Assembly (NCBI GenBank): GCA_007120485.1
Contig: SKNP01000086.1
Span: 1-6,677, forward strand
From: Nitriliruptoraceae bacterium
Lineage (GTDB): Bacteria > Actinomycetota > Nitriliruptoria > Nitriliruptorales > Nitriliruptoraceae
Length of the DNA stretch: 6,677 nt
Direction: 5' to 3'
In this document: positions 1-6,677 of the stretch, piece by piece
Layout of the letters: each line of letters opens with the position of its first letter
How positions within the stretch are numbered: the stretch's first letter is position 1
Notes under the pieces: model-generated
What the model was told of the DNA's origin: nothing
What the model saw: the letters and a program-made list of their open reading frames with translations, nothing else
The model's database searches: none
Position numbers and translations under genes: made by a program

Positions 1-19
1 GATGCGCCGTTCGCGCCCC

Positions 20-25
20 GGAGGG
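20..25 (+). promoter_or_regulatory. Ribosome binding site of smc
   Basis: GGAGGG lies 4 bases before the GTG at 30 (5 bases if the core is taken as GGAGG, 20-24). It decides the smc start: the reading frame stays open to the left edge of the window, so the frame alone does not fix the start. Both this site and the family-typical N-terminus that begins at the GTG do. Confidence 0.8.
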
Positions 26-29
26 ATCA

Positions 30-3000
30 GTGTTCCTCAGGTCCCTGTCGACGCGTGGGTTCAAGTCGTTCGCCGACCGGACCACGATCGAGGTGGAGCC
101 GGGGATCACCGTCATCGTCGGTCCGAACGGCTCCGGCAAGTCCAACGTCGTGGACGCGCTCGCGTGGGTCCTGGGCACCCACTCCGCGAAGAAGGTCCGC
201 GGTGGGGCGATGTCGGACGTGATCTTCGCGGGCTCGCCGCAGCGGACCCGAGCGAGCCAGGCCCGCGTGGAGATCACGATCGACAACAGCGACGGGCAGC
301 TGGGCAGCTCGGGGGTGGGGACCGCCGCCAGCGCGGCCGAGTTCTCCGAGGTCCGTGTCGCCCGCACGATCCACGCCGACGGCGAGACCGGGTACGAGCT
401 CAACGGTGAGGCCGTCCGCGCCCTCGACGTGCAGGAGCTGCTCTCCGACACGGGGCTCGGACGGGAGCTGCACACCGTCGTCGGCCAGGGCCAACTCGAC
501 GAGATCCTCAACGCCAAGCCGGAGGAGCGCCGCCGCTACATCGAGGAGGCGGCGGGCATCGTCAAGCACCGGCGTCGTCGGGAACGGGCGCTGCGCAAGC
601 TCGAGCAGGTCGACGAGCACATCGACAAGCTCCGTACCGTGCTGCGCGAGCTGCGGCGGCAGCTGCGGCCGCTGGAGCGGCAGGCGGAGGCCGCCGACCG
701 CTACCAGGCCCTGCAGGCCGACCTGCGCGAGGTGCGGGTCCAGCTCGCGGCGGCGGAGCTCGCCCGTTTGACCGCGTTGGCGGAGCACCACGGTCGCGAC
801 GACGATGTCGCCGCGACCGACCAGCGGTCGGTCGAGCAGCGGCAGACCGCGGCCCGTGCGCAGGTCGGCTCGTTGGAAGCGGACATCGCCCGGGCCGGCC
901 CAGCTGCGGAGCGGGCCCAGAGCACCTACTACCGCTTGACCTCGCTGGCCGAGCGCATGCGGGGCACCGCCGACCTGGTCGAAGCCAAGCGGCGACACCT
1001 GGTGGAGTACGTCGAGGAGCCGATGGCCGGCCGTCCACCCGCGGAGCTGCGCGAGCAGGCGGCACGGGTCGAGGCGGAGAACGTCCAGCGGGCACAGGAC
1101 CGCGAGCAGGCCCGCGAGCGTCTCGACGAGGCGGTCGCGGCTCGCCGGGAGGCCGAACAGGCCCGTCGTGCCCACGAGACCGAGATGCAGGCCGAACGGC
1201 GTCGGCGAGCCGAGGCGCGCGAGCGCGTGTTGCGGTGGGAAGGCGAGGTCTCCGCGCTGCGGGGCTCGATCGCCTCCGCGGAGGCGGAGGTCGGCCGGGT
1301 CGCCTCGACCTTGGAGGGGCTCGACGAGCGCATCGAGGAGTCCGAGGCGGGGGTCGCGGCCGTCCAGGACGAGATCCGTCGGCTCGACACCGACGAGGTG
1401 GCGCTCACCTCCGCGGTCGAGGAAGCGGAAACGCTGGTCGCCGAACGCGAGGAGGTCGTCGAGGCGCTCGATGCACGCGCCCGCGAGCTCGACGCCGAAC
1501 GGGCGTCGCAGGCCGCGCGCGCGGAAGCGCTGCGCGCCGCGGTGGCGGAGACCGAGGGTGGCACCGCCGCGGTCCTCGACGCCGACCTCGACGGCGTGCT
1601 GGGTCCGGTCGCCGACCACGTCCGGGTCGAGGCCAGCGCCGACGCGGCGGTGGCGGCGGCGCTCGGCCGGCTCGGTGAGGCCGTCGTGGTCACCACCCCG
1701 GAACAGGCGCGACGGGTCGTCGCCTGGCTGCGGGAGACCGGGAACGGCGCCGCGGTGGTCCTCGCCGCGCGCCGAGACCCCCGGCCACGGCGGGAGCTCG
1801 ACCCGGAGGTCCTCGCGGAGCTACAGGCCGCCGGTGCACAACCGGTATCGGAGGTGCTCGCCCCCGCCCGCGACGACCAGGCCGCGACCGACGTGGTCAC
1901 GGCGCTGCAGCGCGTGCTCGCCGACACCTTCCTGGTCCCCGACTGGGCGACCGCGGTGCTCCTGCACGGACGCGAGCCGGAGCGCACCTTCGTCACCCCC
2001 GATGGTGACGTGGCCGGGCCCCACGGGTTCCGGGCGGCGGGGTCGCCCGAGCGTTCCTCGGTGCTGGCGGCCAGCGCCGCGGACGAGGCAGAGGGACGCG
2101 CGACCGCGCTCGAGGCCGAGCTGACCGCGATCGCTACCGAACGCCAGGAGGCTGCGGACGCGCTGGCCGAGGCGCGCACACAGCTCGACGAGGCCACCGA
2201 CCGGATCAACGAGTCGGATGCTCGCATCACCGGCGCGGCGGAACGGCTGGCCCGCTGGAACAAGGAACGGCAGTCGTTGGCCGACCAGCGCGAGGTCGTC
2301 GCCGGGCAGCACCGCGAACTCCTCGAGGTGCTCGAGCGGGACCGCGCCAGCCTGTCGGAGCTCAACGCGCGTGGCCCTGACGCTCCGGAGGAGGACACCG
2401 ACGACGGTCCCGACGAGGTCGCGGTCGAACTCGATGAGGCCGTGGAGGTCGCCCGCGAACGTGAACTCGACGCCCGCGTCGCGCTCGAACGGGCGACCGA
2501 GCAGGTCCGCAACCTCGAACGGCAGGCGGAGGCGCTCCGAAGCGAGGCCGACGAGGTCGAAGCCGAGCTGGCGCAGGCGGCCCGCCGTCGCGAGGCCCGT
2601 CGTGTCGGGATCGCCCGGTGCGGTGACCTGGCGTTGGTCGCCCGCAGCGCCCTGGACGCGCTCGACCGGTCGATCACCGCGGCGGCCGAGGACCGCGATC
2701 GGGTCCAGGCGGAGCTCGCCGCCAAGCAGCAGGAGCTGTCGCAGGCGCGCGCCCGGGTCGAGGAGGTCGACGCGGAGCTCGCCGGGCTCCGCGATCGTCG
2801 CCACGCCGCCGAACTGCAGCGTCAGGACGTCCAGCAACGGTTGGACAACCTCACCGCCCGGATGCGCAGCGAGCTGTCGATGACGCCCGATGAGGTCCAC
2901 GCCGAGCACCCGGACGCGGACGGGTACGACCAGGAGCACCTGACCGAACGCGAGGACGACCTGGTCCGCAAGGTCGGGCTGCTCGGCCGGGTCAACCCGC

Positions 3001-3785
3001 TCGCGCTGGAGGAGTTCAAGGCCCTCGAGCAGCGGCACGCGTTCCTCTCCGACCAGCTCGACGACCTGCGTCGCTCGAAGAAGGACCTGGCGGAGGTCGT
3101 GGTCGCCGTCGACGACCGGATCCGGGAGGTCTTCCGCGACGCGTTCGATGACGTCGCCCGAGAGTTCGAGCTGACCTTCTCCACGGTGTTCCCCGGCGGG
3201 CACGGCCGGTTGGTCCTCACCGACCCCGACGACCTGCTGACCACGGGCATCGAGGTGGAGGCACGCCCGCCCGGCAAGAAGGTCACGCGGCTGTCGTTGC
3301 TCTCCGGCGGGGAGCGGTCGCTGACGGTGCTCGCGTTCGTGTTCGCGATCTTCCGGGCGCGGCCGAGCCCGTTCTACGTGCTCGACGAGGTCGATGCGGC
3401 ACTCGACGACGTCAACCTGCAGCGGCTGCTCAAGGTGATCCGGTCGTTCCGCGGCCACGCGCAGATCATCATGGTCACCCACCAGAAGCGGTCGATGGAG
3501 ATCGCCGACGTGCTCTACGGGGTGACGATGGGACCGGACGCGGTCACCAAGGTGGTGGCCGAGCGGCTGCGCGAACCGTCCAACGACGCGCTGGACGTCC
3601 GGGCGAGCGACCAGCCCACGGAGGCGATGGAGCCTTCGGCCGACGACCCCGTGGGCGATGGAGCCGCGGTCTCAGCCGACGACGCCACGGGGGATGGAGG
3701 CGCGGTCTCAGCCGACGACGCCACGGGTGATGGGTCCCCGGCCGACGACCCCGAACGCCAGGACACCGTCGATGCGACCGTCTGA
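30..3785 (+). CDS. smc: Chromosome segregation/condensation ATPase SMC
   Basis: SMC is the ATP-dependent, ring-forming core of the bacterial condensin. It acts with ScpA and ScpB on the nucleoid to extrude DNA loops and align chromosome arms. The 1251-residue protein is slightly longer than the usual 1150-1200 and has the full SMC plan. The N-terminal head opens with MFLRSLSTRGFKSF, followed by Walker A GPNGSGKS (31-38), the R-loop arginine R57 in KKVRGG, and the conserved GQGQLDE...EEAAGI segment (152-177). Coiled-coil arms run at about 178-500 and 685-985, around a hinge at about 515-673. The C-terminal head has VNPLA (988-992), ABC signature LSGGE (1091-1095), Walker B and catalytic glutamate in VLDEVD (D1119, E1120), and the VTHQ switch histidine (H1151). 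All ATPase residues are intact, so it should be active. The start is GTG with a good Shine-Dalgarno. The last 70 or so residues form an acidic, probably disordered tail with a 12-residue repeat. No ScpA or ScpB gene lies in the window. ftsY follows after 24 bp, probably in the same operon. Confidence 0.98.
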   Translation: MFLRSLSTRGFKSFADRTTIEVEPGITVIVGPNGSGKSNVVDALAWVLGTHSAKKVRGGAMSDVIFAGSPQRTRASQARVEITIDNSDGQLGSSGVGTAASAAEFSEVRVARTIHADGETGYELNGEAVRALDVQELLSDTGLGRELHTVVGQGQLDEILNAKPEERRRYIEEAAGIVKHRRRRERALRKLEQVDEHIDKLRTVLRELRRQLRPLERQAEAADRYQALQADLREVRVQLAAAELARLTALAEHHGRDDDVAATDQRSVEQRQTAARAQVGSLEADIARAGPAAERAQSTYYRLTSLAERMRGTADLVEAKRRHLVEYVEEPMAGRPPAELREQAARVEAENVQRAQDREQARERLDEAVAARREAEQARRAHETEMQAERRRRAEARERVLRWEGEVSALRGSIASAEAEVGRVASTLEGLDERIEESEAGVAAVQDEIRRLDTDEVALTSAVEEAETLVAEREEVVEALDARARELDAERASQAARAEALRAAVAETEGGTAAVLDADLDGVLGPVADHVRVEASADAAVAAALGRLGEAVVVTTPEQARRVVAWLRETGNGAAVVLAARRDPRPRRELDPEVLAELQAAGAQPVSEVLAPARDDQAATDVVTALQRVLADTFLVPDWATAVLLHGREPERTFVTPDGDVAGPHGFRAAGSPERSSVLAASAADEAEGRATALEAELTAIATERQEAADALAEARTQLDEATDRINESDARITGAAERLARWNKERQSLADQREVVAGQHRELLEVLERDRASLSELNARGPDAPEEDTDDGPDEVAVELDEAVEVARERELDARVALERATEQVRNLERQAEALRSEADEVEAELAQAARRREARRVGIARCGDLALVARSALDALDRSITAAAEDRDRVQAELAAKQQELSQARARVEEVDAELAGLRDRRHAAELQRQDVQQRLDNLTARMRSELSMTPDEVHAEHPDADGYDQEHLTEREDDLVRKVGLLGRVNPLALEEFKALEQRHAFLSDQLDDLRRSKKDLAEVVVAVDDRIREVFRDAFDDVAREFELTFSTVFPGGHGRLVLTDPDDLLTTGIEVEARPPGKKVTRLSLLSGGERSLTVLAFVFAIFRARPSPFYVLDEVDAALDDVNLQRLLKVIRSFRGHAQIIMVTHQKRSMEIADVLYGVTMGPDAVTKVVAERLREPSNDALDVRASDQPTEAMEPSADDPVGDGAAVSADDATGDGGAVSADDATGDGSPADDPERQDTVDATV
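3636..3743 (+). repeat. 36-bp in-frame tandem repeat in the smc 3' end
   Basis: Three consecutive 36-bp units start at 3636, 3672 and 3708, and each encodes 12 residues of the SMC tail: SADDPVGDGAAV, SADDATGDGGAV and SADDATGDGSPA. Neighbouring units differ at 6 of 36 positions, and units 2 and 3 share an identical 27-base run (3665-3691 and 3701-3727). A degenerate beginning of a fourth copy (ADDP) follows at about 3738-3752. The period keeps the reading frame. The repeat lies after the ATPase head (from residue 1203), so it probably arose by slippage or unequal recombination in an unconstrained tail. The units use TCA, GAT and GGA codons, which are uncommon in the rest of the gene. Confidence 0.9.
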
Positions 3786-3797
3786 CACCCGCCCGCC

Positions 3798-3802
3798 GGA
3801 GG
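3798..3802 (+). promoter_or_regulatory. Ribosome binding site of ftsY
   Basis: GGAGG lies 7 bases before the GTG at 3810, within the 24-bp smc-ftsY gap. It supports this GTG over a second in-frame GTG two codons later (3816). Nothing in the gap looks like a terminator, which fits co-transcription with smc. Confidence 0.85.
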
Positions 3803-3809
3803 TTCGCTC

Positions 3810-5063
3810 GTGACCGTGTCCTCGTCCCTGCCGTTGACGCTCGCGGCCTCCGCGCTCGATCCCGTGATCACGGCGGTGATCGCCGTGGTCGTCCTGCTCC
3901 TGCTGGGCGCGGGACTGGCCGTCGGGCGCCGCCGCTCCGGGTCGGGGGGCGGCGCCGCTGACGGCACCTCGACGGCGCTGAAGGAGCGCAGCGACGACGT
4001 CGACACGATCCGGCCGGAGGCTGAGCCAGAGGTCGAGCCACGGGTCGAGGAAGCCGAGGATGCGCTCCCCGAGGCACCCGACACCCCTGAGGCGCTGCTC
4101 GAACCGGACGAGGCGGCCGCCCCGACGGTCCCGGTCGAGGAGGACCTCGGGCTGGGGGAGCGGTTCCGGCGGCGGTTGACGCGCACCCGCAACGTGCTCG
4201 GTGCCTCGGTCGTGGACCTGTTCGGCAAGGGCGTCACCGAGGAGGCGTGGGAGGGGCTGGAGGAGGCGCTGATCACCGCCGACGTCGGCGTGACCGCCAC
4301 GCTCGAGTTGGTCGAGGAACTCAAGCGCCGCAGCCGCGAGGAGGGCGTCAACGACGCTGACGGGGTGTTGCGCCTGCTCAAGGAGGAGCTGACCGCCGCG
4401 CTCGGCGAGGCGGACCGCTCCCTGGGTCGCGCCAGCGACGACGGGCCGACGGTGTGGCTGGTGACCGGTGTCAACGGGGTCGGCAAGACCACGACGATCG
4501 GCAAGCTCACCGCCGTCGAGCGCCACGAGGGTCGCTCGGTGGTGCTGGGGGCCGCCGACACCTTCCGTGCGGCCGCGTCCGAGCAGCTGGGGGTCTGGGC
4601 GGACCGAACCGGCGCGGAGCTCGTCGCCAAGGACGCCGGAGCGGACCCGGCCTCGGTCGCCTACGAGGCCTACGACGCCGCGGAGGCGCGTGGCGCCGAC
4701 GTGCTGATCGTGGACACCGCGGGTCGGCTGCACAACAAGACCCAGCTGATGGACGAGCTGGGCAAGGTCAAGCGGGTGCTGGAGAAGCGGGCCGGGCCGC
4801 TCGAGGAGACCCTGTTGGTCCTGGACGCGACCACCGGTCAGAACGGCATCGCCCAGGCTCGGGCGTTCCTCGAAGCGGTCGACGTCACCGGGATCGCGCT
4901 GACCAAGCTCGACGGGTCCTCCCGCGGTGGCATCGTCGTCGCCGTCCAACGCGAGCTGGGGCTGCCGGTCAAGCTCGTCGGGCTCGGAGAGGACGTCGCG
5001 GACCTGGCCCCGTTCGACCCCGAGCTGTTCGTCGACGGGCTGTTCGCCGAACTGGCCGGCTGA
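3810..5063 (+). CDS. ftsY: Signal recognition particle receptor FtsY, membrane-anchored form
   Basis: FtsY is the SRP receptor GTPase. It pairs with Ffh at the inner face of the membrane, both hydrolyse GTP, and the ribosome-nascent chain passes to SecYEG. The 417-residue protein has four parts: a hydrophobic segment at about 18-39 followed directly by RRR; an acidic Glu/Pro/Ala-rich A domain (about 55-112); the helical N domain (about 114-205); and the G domain. GTPase motifs are complete: G1 GVNGVGKTT (220-228), DTFRAAA (250-256), G3 DTAGR (302-306), G4 TKLDG (365-369) and the closing GLGE (391-394). DTFRAAA and [10 protein letters not shown] are FtsY-type rather than Ffh-type. The single hydrophobic helix with a basic cytoplasmic flank predicts N-out/C-in membrane anchoring, as reported for Streptomyces FtsY, rather than the amphipathic anchoring of E. 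coli FtsY. The hydrophobic stretch could instead be read as an uncleaved signal anchor, which gives the same topology. The start is GTG. Confidence 0.97.
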   Translation: MTVSSSLPLTLAASALDPVITAVIAVVVLLLLGAGLAVGRRRSGSGGGAADGTSTALKERSDDVDTIRPEAEPEVEPRVEEAEDALPEAPDTPEALLEPDEAAAPTVPVEEDLGLGERFRRRLTRTRNVLGASVVDLFGKGVTEEAWEGLEEALITADVGVTATLELVEELKRRSREEGVNDADGVLRLLKEELTAALGEADRSLGRASDDGPTVWLVTGVNGVGKTTTIGKLTAVERHEGRSVVLGAADTFRAAASEQLGVWADRTGAELVAKDAGADPASVAYEAYDAAEARGADVLIVDTAGRLHNKTQLMDELGKVKRVLEKRAGPLEETLLVLDATTGQNGIAQARAFLEAVDVTGIALTKLDGSSRGGIVVAVQRELGLPVKLVGLGEDVADLAPFDPELFVDGLFAELAG

Positions 5064-5095
5064 GCGGCGATACGCTCGTCCGTCGTCACCTCGGC

Positions 5096-5119
5096 GGCCA
5101 GTACACCTCCTCGCTGGCC
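5096..5119 (+). promoter_or_regulatory. Small inverted repeat in the ffh leader (possible hairpin)
   Basis: GGCCAG (5096-5101) and CTGGCC (5114-5119) are perfect reverse complements separated by 12 bases, which would form a 6-bp stem (7 bp with a T-G pair). It sits 37 bases before the ffh start and has no downstream T-run. It could shape the leader mRNA or be chance in GC-rich DNA; I see no evidence that separates these. Confidence 0.25.
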
Positions 5120-5146
5120 CCGTCCCGCGCACGCACCACGACCGTC

Positions 5147-5150
5147 GGAG
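5147..5150 (+). promoter_or_regulatory. Ribosome binding site of ffh
   Basis: GGAG lies 6 bases before the GTG at 5157. It is a shorter match than those of smc and ftsY, but the spacing is good and it fits the canonical MFDSL N-terminus that starts at this GTG. Confidence 0.7.
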
Positions 5151-5156
5151 CCAGAC

Positions 5157-6626
5157 GTGTTCGACTCCCTCGCCGGCAAGCTCGAGGCGGCGCTCGACCG
5201 CGTCAAGGGGCGCGGTCGGCTCGACGAGAAGACCGTCGACGCCACCCTCAAGGAGATCCGCCTCGCGCTGCTCGAGGCGGACGTCAACTTCAAGGTGGTC
5301 AAGGGCATCGTCGAGCGGCTGCGTGAGCAGCTGGTCGGCGAGGACGTCGCGAAGGCGCTCAACCCGTCCCAGACGGTCATCAAGGCGGTCGACGAGGAGC
5401 TGACGCGTGCGCTCGGCGGCGAGTCGGCGACCCTGGACCTCAAAGGCCCCGCGCCGTCGGTGATCGTGCTCGCCGGGTTGCAGGGGTCGGGGAAGACGAC
5501 CGCAGCCGGCAAGCTGGCCAAGCACCTCAAGGCCAAGGGCCGCAACCCGATGCTGGTCGCCTGCGACCTGCAGCGACCGGCCGCCGTGGAGCAGCTCAAG
5601 CTCGGTGCGGAGCGCGTCGGGGTGCACGTCTACGCGCCAGCGACCTCCGGTGACCCGGTCCCCGTCGCGCAGGAGTCGATCAGCAAGGCCCGCGACACCG
5701 GCTGCGACACCGTCATCATCGACACGGCGGGCCGCCTGCACGTCGACGAGGTCCTGCTCGACCAGGCGTCGGCGATCAAGGACGTGGCCGGCGAGCACGG
5801 CGGGGTCGTGCGGACCCTGTTCGTCATCGACTCGATGATCGGGCAGGAGGCGGTCAACGTCGCCAAGTCGTTCGCCGACCGGGTCGGCTTCGACGGTGTG
5901 ATCCTCTCCAAACTCGACGGTGACGCACGTGGTGGTGCGGCGCTGAGCGTCCGCGAGGTGACCGGTACCCCGATCCTGTTCGCCTCCGTCGGTGAAGCGC
6001 CGGAGGACTTCGAGGCGTTCCACCCCGACCGCATGGCGTCGCGCATCCTCGGCATGGGCGACGTGATGTCGCTGATCGAGAAGGCCGAGTCGACCTACAC
6101 CGAACAGGAGCAGCAGAAGGCTGAGGAAGCCCTGATGTCGGGGGAGTTCACCCTCGAGGACTTCCTCGATCAGCTCCAGATGCTCAAGAAGATGGGCCCG
6201 CTCCAGGGGCTGATGGGCATGCTCCCCGGCATGGACAAGCAGCTCAAGGACGTCGACCTCGACGACGGCCAGTTCGATCGGGTCGAGGCGATCATCCGCT
6301 CGATGACACCGCAGGAACGCCGGGACCCCAAGGGCGTGCTCAACGGCCGCCGCCGCAAGCGCATCGCCGCAGGTTCCGGCACGACCGTGACCGAGGTCAA
6401 CCGGCTCGTGAAGCAGTTCGCGGAGATGCAGAAGGTGATGAAGCAGGCCGCCAAGCAGGCTGGCGGACCGGGCGGCAAGGGCAAGGGCGGCGCCAGGGGA
6501 CAGGCGGCGGCGATGCGGCAGGTGCAGCAGCAGCTCGGCGCGGGGGCCGGTGGCGGGGCTGGCGGTGCCGGGCTCGGGGGGTTCCAGGGGCTGCAGCCCG
6601 CCCCGAAGAAGGGCAAGCGCCGCTGA
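5157..6626 (+). CDS. ffh: Signal recognition particle GTPase Ffh (SRP54 homologue)
   Basis: Ffh is the protein subunit of the cytosolic SRP. It binds the SRP RNA and hydrophobic signal sequences, then docks on FtsY. The 489-residue protein starts with the canonical MFDSLAGKLEAAL of the N domain. The G domain has G1 GLQGSGKTT (107-115), DLQRPAA (137-143), G3 DTAGR (189-193), G4 SKLDG (251-255, Ser where Thr is common) and SVGE (277-280). The M domain (about 320-435) carries the methionine-rich finger loop KKMGPLQGLMGMLPGM (344-359) and the RNA-binding signature NGRRRKRIAAGSG (396-408). R398 in that signature takes the place usually held by serine. Residues 436-489 are a Gly/Ala/Gln/Lys-rich low-complexity tail ending in KKGKRR, somewhat longer than in E. 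coli Ffh (453 residues in total). DLQRPAA and the M domain exclude FtsY. No SRP RNA gene is present in the window. Confidence 0.98.
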   Translation: MFDSLAGKLEAALDRVKGRGRLDEKTVDATLKEIRLALLEADVNFKVVKGIVERLREQLVGEDVAKALNPSQTVIKAVDEELTRALGGESATLDLKGPAPSVIVLAGLQGSGKTTAAGKLAKHLKAKGRNPMLVACDLQRPAAVEQLKLGAERVGVHVYAPATSGDPVPVAQESISKARDTGCDTVIIDTAGRLHVDEVLLDQASAIKDVAGEHGGVVRTLFVIDSMIGQEAVNVAKSFADRVGFDGVILSKLDGDARGGAALSVREVTGTPILFASVGEAPEDFEAFHPDRMASRILGMGDVMSLIEKAESTYTEQEQQKAEEALMSGEFTLEDFLDQLQMLKKMGPLQGLMGMLPGMDKQLKDVDLDDGQFDRVEAIIRSMTPQERRDPKGVLNGRRRKRIAAGSGTTVTEVNRLVKQFAEMQKVMKQAAKQAGGPGGKGKGGARGQAAAMRQVQQQLGAGAGGGAGGAGLGGFQGLQPAPKKGKRR

Positions 6627-6677
6627 CGCGCCGTTGGCCGCCGTCGCCCGCTGACGCGCGGTCGCCCGCGGACGCGC
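6627..6677. other. Start of the region after ffh, cut by the window edge
   Basis: No gene start, tRNA-like fold or T-tract terminator is visible in these 51 bases. They are extremely GC-rich and made mostly of short direct repeats. Short self-complementary GCGCG/CGCGC pieces are present, but with such composition they are not evidence of a terminator. Confidence 0.6.
6643..6677. repeat. Imperfect 18-bp tandem repeat downstream of ffh
   Basis: An 18-base unit at 6643-6660 (GTCGCCCGCTGACGCGCG) is followed directly by a second copy at 6661-6677 that matches at 16 of 17 positions (T to G) and then meets the window edge. The core CGCTGACGCGC also occurs at 6621-6631, where it contains the ffh stop codon. 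The array may continue outside the window. Confidence 0.7.

Larger units (their letters stand above)
5064..5156. other. ftsY-ffh intergenic gap
   Basis: This 93-bp gap has no ORF resembling a gene. It holds an imperfect hairpin candidate and the ffh Shine-Dalgarno. No T-rich run follows the hairpin, so there is no convincing intrinsic terminator. No sigma-70-like promoter pair stands out, and a lone TAnnnT match (TACGCT at 5071-5076) lacks a recognisable -35. ffh may therefore be read through from ftsY or use a promoter I cannot recognise. Confidence 0.6.

Noticed and set aside
2..29. Possible upstream start that would extend smc to the left
   Set aside because: The frame is open to the window edge, but SMC homology begins exactly at the GTG at 30 and a Shine-Dalgarno sits just before it.
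27..1619. 530-codon open frame on the minus strand across smc
   Set aside because: It is a mirror of the smc codons in GC-rich DNA, where stop codons are rare in the antisense frames. The translation is low-complexity and resembles no family, while the + strand encodes an intact SMC.
1821..3482. 553-codon open frame on the minus strand in the second half of smc
   Set aside because: Its translation is a biased antisense image of the coiled coil and head of SMC, with no domain of its own.
3636..3743. 36-bp periodic repeats considered as a CRISPR array
   Set aside because: The period matches a typical CRISPR repeat length, but the units abut with no spacers, stay in the smc reading frame and differ from each other. 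They are a coding tandem repeat.
5071..5076. TACGCT as a -10 box for an ffh promoter
   Set aside because: It fits the loose TAnnnT pattern but no TTGAC-like -35 lies 16-19 bases upstream, so it is no better than chance.
5064..5156. Search for an SRP RNA (ffs) or other small RNA gene between ftsY and ffh
   Set aside because: The gap has no long hairpin with the conserved GGAA-type loop and asymmetric loops expected of SRP RNA, and much of its 93 bp is leader and ribosome binding site.
4454..5326. 290-codon + strand frame bridging the end of ftsY and the start of ffh
   Set aside because: It is an out-of-frame reading of the FtsY G domain, the gap and the Ffh N domain, rich in Arg and Gly, with no Shine-Dalgarno and no family resemblance.
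3708..6023. 771-codon open frame on the minus strand across ftsY and ffh
   Set aside because: It lies antisense to two intact, highly conserved GTPase genes, has an Arg/Asp/Gly/Leu-rich composition with no recognisable domain, and crosses gene boundaries. It is a GC-content artefact.

Overview
This is a very GC-rich window (roughly 70% G+C by eye, with strong G/C preference at third codon positions). It carries three complete housekeeping genes on the + strand, in the order smc, ftsY, ffh. The base composition, the three GTG start codons, the actinobacterial flavour of the SMC ATPase motifs (LSGGERSLT, PFYVLDEVDAALDD) and the membrane-anchored FtsY all suggest a high-GC actinobacterium. The direct ftsY-ffh junction differs from Mycobacterium and Streptomyces, as I recall those loci, so a deeper-branching actinobacterial class is plausible. 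I cannot name the organism.

Layout: bases 1-29 hold only the end of an upstream region and the smc ribosome binding site. smc (30-3785) encodes the chromosome-condensation ATPase and ends in an acidic tail built from a 36-bp in-frame tandem repeat. After a 24-bp gap with its own Shine-Dalgarno comes ftsY (3810-5063), the signal recognition particle (SRP) receptor, which here has an N-terminal transmembrane segment. A 93-bp gap (5064-5156) holds a small inverted repeat and the ffh ribosome binding site. ffh (5157-6626) encodes the SRP54-type GTPase. The last 51 bases (6627-6677) are a GC-rich, repetitive start of an intergenic region cut by the window edge.

How the genes work together: Ffh, with the SRP RNA (not encoded here), binds signal sequences on nascent chains and docks on FtsY at the membrane, where the paired GTPases hand the ribosome to the SecYEG translocon. 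SMC is functionally separate (chromosome organisation and segregation, with ScpA/ScpB), but smc-ftsY linkage is common in Gram-positive bacteria. The short gap and lack of a visible terminator between smc and ftsY suggest co-transcription; ffh may be in the same operon or have its own promoter in the 93-bp gap.

I looked for an undescribed system and did not find one. The coding sequence is almost wholly explained by three well-known families. The points that merit a second look are modest: the repeat-built SMC tail, a serine-to-arginine change in the Ffh RNA-binding signature, the compact ftsY-ffh junction, and repeats at both intergenic edges of ffh.
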